Source of the DNA: JBBDSH01 sp040905045
GTDB lineage: Bacteria; Pseudomonadota; Gammaproteobacteria; Eutrophobiales; Eutrophobiaceae
Direction: 5' to 3'
Length of the DNA: 36,679 nt
NCBI GenBank assembly: GCA_040905045.1
Contig: JBBDSH010000049.1
Location: forward strand, 1-36,679
The notes under the pieces were generated by a model. It was given only the letters and a program-made list of their open reading frames with translations. It had not been told where the DNA came from and searched no databases. Of the stretch, positions 32,301-36,679 are shown piece after piece (the first letter of the stretch is position 1; each line of letters begins with the position of its first letter). Position numbers and translations under genes: made by a program.

Positions 32301-33462
32301 GCTGGCGTCCCTGCAACGCCGGCGCCCGTTCACTCAATAACCGGTCGCGATCATCCGGGTGCACCATGGAAAGAAAAGACTCGACATTCGGCGTGAACGT
32401 CTCCGGCGAAACGCCCATGATTCGATACGTTTCATCGGACCATTCCAGCCGGTTTTCCTTCAGGTCCAGCCGCCAACTGCCGACACTCGCAATACGCTGG
32501 GATTCGGCCAGCATATATTCGTTGTGTTCGAGTTCGGCCTTGCCTTCCCGCAGTTGGCGCGTGTGGGCGCGGACCCGTATTTCCACCAGCGCATAGCCAA
32601 TGGCAAGAACCAGGATAACCGCCAATAATCCGATCAACGTCCATTTGAACCACACGGGTAAAACCGCATGGCGTCCACGGTCCTTCTGTCCCAGCCACTG
32701 TTCCTGCAGATCGTAATAAACAGAATCCGCATCGGCCTTGAGTTCGCGGAGATGAGTATCGAAGAGACGAATCAGTTCAGGGGTTCGCGGCGCCTGCATC
32801 GTGAAGGCGTAGCGCAGGTCCGCCGGCTGCAGCAGAATGGGAGTCGGTACAATGCCGGAGCGGGTTTTGATTTCATTGCCGAAATCCCGGTTGGTCACGC
32901 CGGCATCGATGCGGCCCTGCTCCAGCGCTTCGGCAACGGCGGCATAATCCGCAAACAGGACGAATTCGGCTTGCACCGCGAAACGCTCCAGCAGCGTTCG
33001 TATGCCCTCCGGCCCGTCCAGGTTGACGCTTTCCCTCATGACACCGATGCGCTTGCCCTGCAGATCCGGGATGGTTTCAATCTCGATCCCGGGAGTGGTA
33101 TAGACACGCGACCAGCTGACGAGGACCGTTTCGTTACCGAAGGTGGTCTGTGTGCTGCGGGAGTCCGTGACCGCCACGTCCACCATGACATCAATACGGT
33201 TGGCTTCGAGATCCGCCAGGCATTCATTCCAGGGGCAATACAGCCACTCGAGTTGCCAGCCCTCGCGCGCTGCGATACTGCGCGTCAGTTCCGGCCAGAA
33301 ACCGGTGGCTCGGCCGGCCTCATCGAGAAATACCTTGGGGGGATTGTTATAAACGCCGACACGTACGGTTTCACCATCGGCGGTTGCCGGCAGGGTGCAG
33401 ATAAATGATGTGAGGAAAATCCCCGCGCCGATGAATAAGCGTACCCGACGAGCCATACTCAC
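29338..33462 (-). CDS. Membrane sensor: SBP_bac_3, TM, five PAS, degenerate GGDEF, EAL
   Basis: The 1374-residue protein begins with a signal peptide (residues 1-29). A periplasmic solute-binding type 3 domain (about 32-262) and one membrane helix (about 272-294, WTLIGLLAVILVLAIGYALV) follow. Five PAS domains (roughly 325-430, 440-553, 565-675, 685-792, 803-926), a GGDEF domain and an EAL domain (1110-1360) complete it. The GGDEF signature is GGGEF (1017-1021) and the metal motif is LDIEHL, so cyclase activity is doubtful. EALLR (1145-1149), SLEITES and DDFGTGYSSL (1266-1275) are intact, predicting a c-di-GMP phosphodiesterase. Start: GTG at 33462 has AGGA 7 bases upstream, better placed than for the ATG at 33456. 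Confidence 0.92.
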   Translation of the reverse strand: MSMARRVRLFIGAGIFLTSFICTLPATADGETVRVGVYNNPPKVFLDEAGRATGFWPELTRSIAAREGWQLEWLYCPWNECLADLEANRIDVMVDVAVTDSRSTQTTFGNETVLVSWSRVYTTPGIEIETIPDLQGKRIGVMRESVNLDGPEGIRTLLERFAVQAEFVLFADYAAVAEALEQGRIDAGVTNRDFGNEIKTRSGIVPTPILLQPADLRYAFTMQAPRTPELIRLFDTHLRELKADADSVYYDLQEQWLGQKDRGRHAVLPVWFKWTLIGLLAVILVLAIGYALVEIRVRAHTRQLREGKAELEHNEYMLAESQRIASVGSWRLDLKENRLEWSDETYRIMGVSPETFTPNVESFLSMVHPDDRDRLLSERAPALQGRQPHDIEFRIIRPDGEVRYVYERAEAELDSAGDVIGFAGTIQDETEYQSFKQSLLQYRTLVEGSRELYGICDADYRYVLVNRAYAEWHGRTREEVMGASLPEILGEEYFHREIKPAIDRCLAGEEQIVEMERTNFAGEQRRLLMRHYPIDASVDGKRMAAAVITDITELREQARLVDIAGRVARLGGWSVDLLPYEHITWSDVCAEIHGMLHGYSPTLEEGINFYAPEWRDRIRTLYTACVEDGVPFDTELQLVNARKELVWIRSIGEPVRDSEGKIVRVQGALQDITEQKAADLEMERLSQRLTNILESITDAFFTLDRQWRFDYINREAERLLERSQADLAGRHVWTEFPEAVGTPIEEAYRRAMAEGVTVSLEEYYPPLDRWFDIRAYPSEEGLSVYFRDVSERHAMMEELNRALDMRQLLINALPAHIALLDHEGTILDVNDQWRHFGRENAFTGNDFGIGVNYLAICDGADGDCAEEARAMGEGLREVLAGRSEVFTLEYPCHSPDQYRWFRVMVNGLGSGNGQIDGAVVMHIDITERKLAERELERLAYQDVLTGQLSRNGLAEELTEYLNRHGWQPDATLVILDIEHLRDINDAQGYAAGDRLLIQIGRRLEEQAGDGALVARIGGGEFAVFLPARNQQSPEEDHARLAAAFETPFKIDDLRIDAGARFGFTTLGSEQRFVESLIREAEMALSQSRTEEVRGVWAPYTQELNSRIHRRIEYTRELRLALENNEFELHFQPKVNIESGELIGAEALLRWRHPERGIQAPGEFIPVAEQSQLIGPIGDWALRETCRFIREWKHAGLENVRVSVNVSLVQFLTGDFRSRVREALNEFDVDPSGLSLEITESVFERESESLREQLRDLHDMGVRLSLDDFGTGYSSLLYLQKYPFDEIKIDQGFVRRLLEDPYNRNIVHTVVGLAGALGAEVVAEGIESIEINDILLEMGCRAGQGFYYSKPLPEDEFRLLLENRIRLPLVSTAGI

Positions 33463-33823
33463 CGGTTATTCCTGTTCAAACGGGAGTAGACCGATTCCGT
33501 CGACCGGAGCAGTGGGCAGGCTGAATGGACTGCCGGCCCGGGCAAAGCCGCCTCTATAATACGCATAAACCGCGCCCCGTAGCGTGTCTCTAGTTATAGT
33601 GGCGGAATATATTATTTTGGTCAATCAGAGACATAACACCTGAATCCAGGGCGAACACAATGGCTGGTTAGGCGGTGATTGTACCGGGAACAGAGTTGTT
33701 TAATCCTGCCAGGATAATCCGGAAATCAGTGCTATTTCGCAGTGGTTAAATCCGTTCCTGCGCATGGTTGAAATAGCGAACCCATAACCGCCGGTATTGG
33801 TAATGGGAATCCAGACCGGTGAT
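33463..33823. other. Intergenic region upstream of the sensor gene
   Basis: These 361 bases hold no supported gene. GCTATTTC (33731-33738) and GAAATAGC (33770-33777) form a hairpin past the 3' end of the minus-strand thioredoxin gene and may mark its transcript end, though no T tract follows. Near 33600-33625 the minus strand has TTGACC and TATAAC but with 20-base spacing, so I do not call a promoter. Confidence 0.4.
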
Positions 33824-34426
33824 TCAGGACGGGGAAAGTCCGAATTCCTCCGGATTGAGTATCGAGCGGATAATAATATCGGCATCCTCATAGCTCAGAG
33901 GACCGCTGCGGATAAAATAGATACGCCGGTCCGGATCGATCACCACGGTATACGGCAGTACGGCGAAATAGTTGCCCAGCGATTTGGCCACCCTGGTGGC
34001 TTCCTCCTTGCCGACCAGTGCCGGGTAATTCATCCCGACTTTAGCAATGTAGCCCTTGATTTCATCGGCCGAATGCATGGCGATGCCGACAAACTGTAAT
34101 CCCTGCTCCCGGTATTTTTCCTGCAGCTTGATGAAGTCCGGGATTTCCGTAAGACAGGGTCCGCACCAGGTGGCCCAGAAATTGAGAAACACGATCTTGC
34201 CGTCCCATTCACTCATGTTACGCGCTACGCCGTTCACGTCACGTAATTCGAACTCCGGGCGTACGGCGCCCAGCAACGGCTTTTGCGGTTTGGTATAGGG
34301 ATTTTCAACCACCCTCGGAGCGGGCGGGGATTCCACTTCCTTTTGCCGATGCAACTCGCCGCCGCTGATACCGGTATTCGCGACCACGAGCATAGCCGCC
34401 GCGGCCAACATGATTGATTTTTTCAT
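33824..34426 (-). CDS. TlpA-like periplasmic thioredoxin-fold protein
   Basis: I chose the ATG at 34426 (200 residues), which starts the signal peptide KKSIMLAAAAMLVVANTGISG and has AGAGAAG upstream; the in-frame extension to 34522 is not signal-like. The mature protein has a TlpA/ResA-type thioredoxin domain with FLNFWATWCGPCLTEIPDF, containing the redox CxxC motif (CGPC). The cis-Pro region is FAVLPYTVVIDPDRRI. It probably reduces or isomerises disulfides in periplasmic proteins or c-type cytochromes; the exact client is unknown. It follows the MltF-like gene on the same strand by 102 bases and may be co-transcribed. Confidence 0.88.
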   Translation of the reverse strand: MKKSIMLAAAAMLVVANTGISGGELHRQKEVESPPAPRVVENPYTKPQKPLLGAVRPEFELRDVNGVARNMSEWDGKIVFLNFWATWCGPCLTEIPDFIKLQEKYREQGLQFVGIAMHSADEIKGYIAKVGMNYPALVGKEEATRVAKSLGNYFAVLPYTVVIDPDRRIYFIRSGPLSYEDADIIIRSILNPEEFGLSPS

Positions 34427-34528
34427 GAAGTTACTTCTCTGAATATTGACTAATTTATCCAGGACATTACACCTCGTCCCATATCCGGGTGATCGTTTTC
34501 TGGTCTTCGCCGGGCAGCTCATCTTGCA

Positions 34529-36679
34529 TCAGTCCTTTCCTTCCCCGGGCAGATGCTGAACATAGTTGAAATACCGGCTCTCGATATCGCGCACGTAGTT
34601 AACCGGCTCACTGCCGCGGACGTAACCGAAACGCGACTTGCTGTGGTATTTGCGCTGGCTCAACATAAGCATCGCTTTTTCCGTGTTGTCATACCAGGTA
34701 TCCGGATCCAGTCCCTGCCTGCGCGCCACGCGCCGGGCATCGAGCATGTGGCCGCGGCCGGCGTTGTAACTGACCAGGCCGAAGCGGATGCGCTCGGACA
34801 TGGGCAGTTTGGGATCCAGCAGGTTGATCATGCGCCGCAGGTAGCGCACGCCGGCCTTGATGGAATTCTCGGGATCGTAGAGGTTGCCTTCCACACCCAC
34901 TTCACGCGCCGCCCGGGGCAGCAGTTGCATGAGTCCGCGGGCGCCGGCCCAGCTTTGCTTCTTCGGGTTAAAACGCGACTCCTGATACATCTGCGAGACG
35001 ATCAGACGCCAGTCCAGGTCATGCCGATCGGCGTATTTTTTAACGAGGTCATCATAGGGTGATATTCGCCCGCCGCGGTCCATGCGCCATTCACCCTCGG
35101 CCCGGGCGATGGTTTTCGGGTTTTCGAAATAGCGTTCCTTGCGCATGTTGTAAAACAGGCCGCGATATTCCTTCCTGATGAACTTGTTCAATGCCTGCAG
35201 GAGTTTTTTGTTGCCTTTGCGTACGGCCCAGCCGATTTTGTTGTCGTCATCCACGGTCAGCGCCGCCTTGATGGGTCCTCCGTAGGTTTGTTCCACCTGC
35301 AGCAGGTCCAGATTGCAAATGGTCAGATCCCATTCGCCGTCCGCCACCTTGCGCAGTATTTCATCCGTTTGCATGTCTTCCGGGGCGAGTTCGATATTGA
35401 TATCCGGAACCCGTTCCCGCAAATCCTGCACCGTGCGGTAATAGGAACTGCTTTTGCGTACATGAATGGTTCTGCCGGCCAGATCATCGATATTCTCGAT
35501 GTTGTCTTTATTTCTGGCTACGACGACCTCGTCGTCGTAGAAGTAGGGCCGGGTAAACGCGGCATCTTCAAGACGCCGCGGCGTGATGGTGAGCATGGCG
35601 GCGACAATGTCGCCGCGGCCCTCATTGAGCCAGGGGATTAATGATTCATTATCATCCGGGATAACGATGTCGAGGCGCAGATCATGCTGATCGGCGAAGC
35701 GCTTGACCAGTTCGTATTCGAACCCATAGGGACTGCCCCGATAAAGATAAAAGGTGGTGGCGCTGTTGCGGGTGATCATGCGCAGCCGTTTGCGTTCCTT
35801 GAGACCCGGCAGATCATCGGTATAAAGACTGTCGCGCTGTCCCGTCAGGGCACGCTTGACCAGATACTGATCGACACGCTTTTTCAGTTCCCTGTCATCG
35901 GGGCGCATGGCCAGGGCAATGGCCCGGTTTTCCGCCAGCGCGCGCAGCGACTGAAGATTGTCGAAATGCCGCTTGATGGAATTCCAGTAATGAGAGTCGA
36001 CAAGAGTGGCCGGGCAATCGCCGGAAGCAACCCGATCGACAATCTCCTCGGTGTCGCGATCCTCCGGCTGGATGTCGATTTTCAGATCGACTCCATCCTG
36101 CTTCATTCGTGTCAGGGTTTCCTCATAGGAACTGCCCCGGCGTACGCACAGGCTCTTGCCGTTCAGATCCTGCCACGCTTCAGCCACTCCGGCACCTGCG
36201 GGCACGATCAATAATTCGTCCACATAATTGTAGGGGATGGAAAACAGGACGCGATCGGCGCGGGTTTCCGTGATGGTCATGCTGGCTGCAATGATGTCGC
36301 CGTCGCGCGCCAGTAAATGATCGATCATGTCGGTATAATCCTCGATCACCACCGGCTGATAGGGCCGCTTCAGTTCCCGCGCCAGCCCTTCGGCGATTTC
36401 CCGATCGATGCGAACGGGTTCGGCATTGCGCGGCAGGAAGGCCACCGATTCGGAGCGAACAATAACGCGGAAGGCATTTTCCGATATCTGTTCTTTGGAT
36501 CCGCTTCCCGTTTGCGCAGATTCCGAACCGTTTTTCCCGGAAGACGATTCCGATCCTTCCTGGCCGCAGCCCGTCAGCAGGAACAGCAGCAATAGAGTAA
36601 CCGTGTACAGTAACGGCGGCCCGCACACCACTCCGGTACTCCGGTTCGGGGCCTTCGGATTGATATTTAAGGTAACCAT
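34529..36679 (-). CDS. MltF-like lytic transglycosylase lipoprotein with two tandem solute-binding domains
   Basis: The first codon, ATG at 36679, is the last base triplet of the window, so upstream sequence and the exact start cannot be judged. The 716 residues have a lipobox LTGC (Cys38) and a Ser/Gly linker. A first SBP_bac_3 domain (about 70-285), a second (about 298-515) and a C-terminal SLT domain (about 540-705) follow. The SLT domain has catalytic Glu567 in YQESRFNP, GARGLMQLLP, and SYNAGRGH. It would cleave peptidoglycan with formation of 1,6-anhydro ends, bound to a membrane. E. coli MltF has one regulatory SBP domain; this protein has two. TlpA-like and sensor genes follow on the same strand. 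Confidence 0.9.
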   Translation of the reverse strand: MVTLNINPKAPNRSTGVVCGPPLLYTVTLLLLFLLTGCGQEGSESSSGKNGSESAQTGSGSKEQISENAFRVIVRSESVAFLPRNAEPVRIDREIAEGLARELKRPYQPVVIEDYTDMIDHLLARDGDIIAASMTITETRADRVLFSIPYNYVDELLIVPAGAGVAEAWQDLNGKSLCVRRGSSYEETLTRMKQDGVDLKIDIQPEDRDTEEIVDRVASGDCPATLVDSHYWNSIKRHFDNLQSLRALAENRAIALAMRPDDRELKKRVDQYLVKRALTGQRDSLYTDDLPGLKERKRLRMITRNSATTFYLYRGSPYGFEYELVKRFADQHDLRLDIVIPDDNESLIPWLNEGRGDIVAAMLTITPRRLEDAAFTRPYFYDDEVVVARNKDNIENIDDLAGRTIHVRKSSSYYRTVQDLRERVPDINIELAPEDMQTDEILRKVADGEWDLTICNLDLLQVEQTYGGPIKAALTVDDDNKIGWAVRKGNKKLLQALNKFIRKEYRGLFYNMRKERYFENPKTIARAEGEWRMDRGGRISPYDDLVKKYADRHDLDWRLIVSQMYQESRFNPKKQSWAGARGLMQLLPRAAREVGVEGNLYDPENSIKAGVRYLRRMINLLDPKLPMSERIRFGLVSYNAGRGHMLDARRVARRQGLDPDTWYDNTEKAMLMLSQRKYHSKSRFGYVRGSEPVNYVRDIESRYFNYVQHLPGEGKD

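Overview
The window looks like a draft or metagenome-assembled contig from a free-living gammaproteobacterium. Support: a complete type II secretion (T2SS) gene set with four-base ATGA overlaps, gammaproteobacterial lipoproteins and c-di-GMP proteins, moderately high GC, and a 100-base run of N marking a scaffold gap. I cannot name the genus from sequence alone.

Layout. (1) Positions 1-10709 encode a T2SS split into two divergent operons: gspC-D-E-F on the minus strand and gspG-H-I-J-K-L-M-N on the plus strand. (2) Positions 10992-11855 encode an exported DUF3494 (ice-binding-like) protein with a conserved Gly/Pro/Asn-rich tail and a structured leader. It is a plausible T2SS client and is closed by a strong terminator. 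A decayed M48 metalloprotease fragment follows. (3) Positions 12614-19021 hold the most unusual locus. Three minus-strand genes are joined by four-base overlaps: a 980-residue exported dikinase-like protein (signal peptide, phosphohistidine swivel domain, then a C-terminal PPDK-type ATP-grasp domain), an exported beta-lactamase-fold serine hydrolase, and an Npt/Tlc-type NTP/NDP antiporter. A paralogous exported serine hydrolase converges on them with a 25-base 3' overlap. I read this as a candidate periplasmic, ATP-powered phosphorylation system in which the antiporter supplies nucleotide to the exported enzyme. (4) A REC-PAS-GGDEF cyclase gene (19673-21016) is flanked by two related long inverted-repeat, MITE-like elements.

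(5) Positions 21493-27473 are an envelope and stress region: a DUF4382 lipoprotein, a PAP2-like lipoprotein with both catalytic histidines changed to tyrosine, an OmpA-family lipoprotein, the scaffold gap, a small exported hydrophilic protein, two tiny membrane proteins and an NhaA antiporter, with a glycine-zipper membrane protein beyond. A duplicated intergenic module of about 110 bp occurs near 23.5 kb and 28.1 kb. (6) Positions 28254-29305 look like decayed island material: a C-terminal gene remnant, a putative antitoxin with its own promoter/operator, an internally deleted AbiEii-type toxin gene, and a 3' fragment of tRNA-Leu(CAA) that looks like an attachment-site scar. (7) Positions 29338-36679 encode an SBP-PASx5-GGDEF-EAL membrane sensor with a degenerate GGGEF motif, a TlpA-like thioredoxin, and an MltF-like lytic transglycosylase lipoprotein with two tandem solute-binding domains.

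Most of the window therefore concerns the cell envelope: secretion, periplasmic enzymes, lipoproteins and c-di-GMP sensing of periplasmic ligands.
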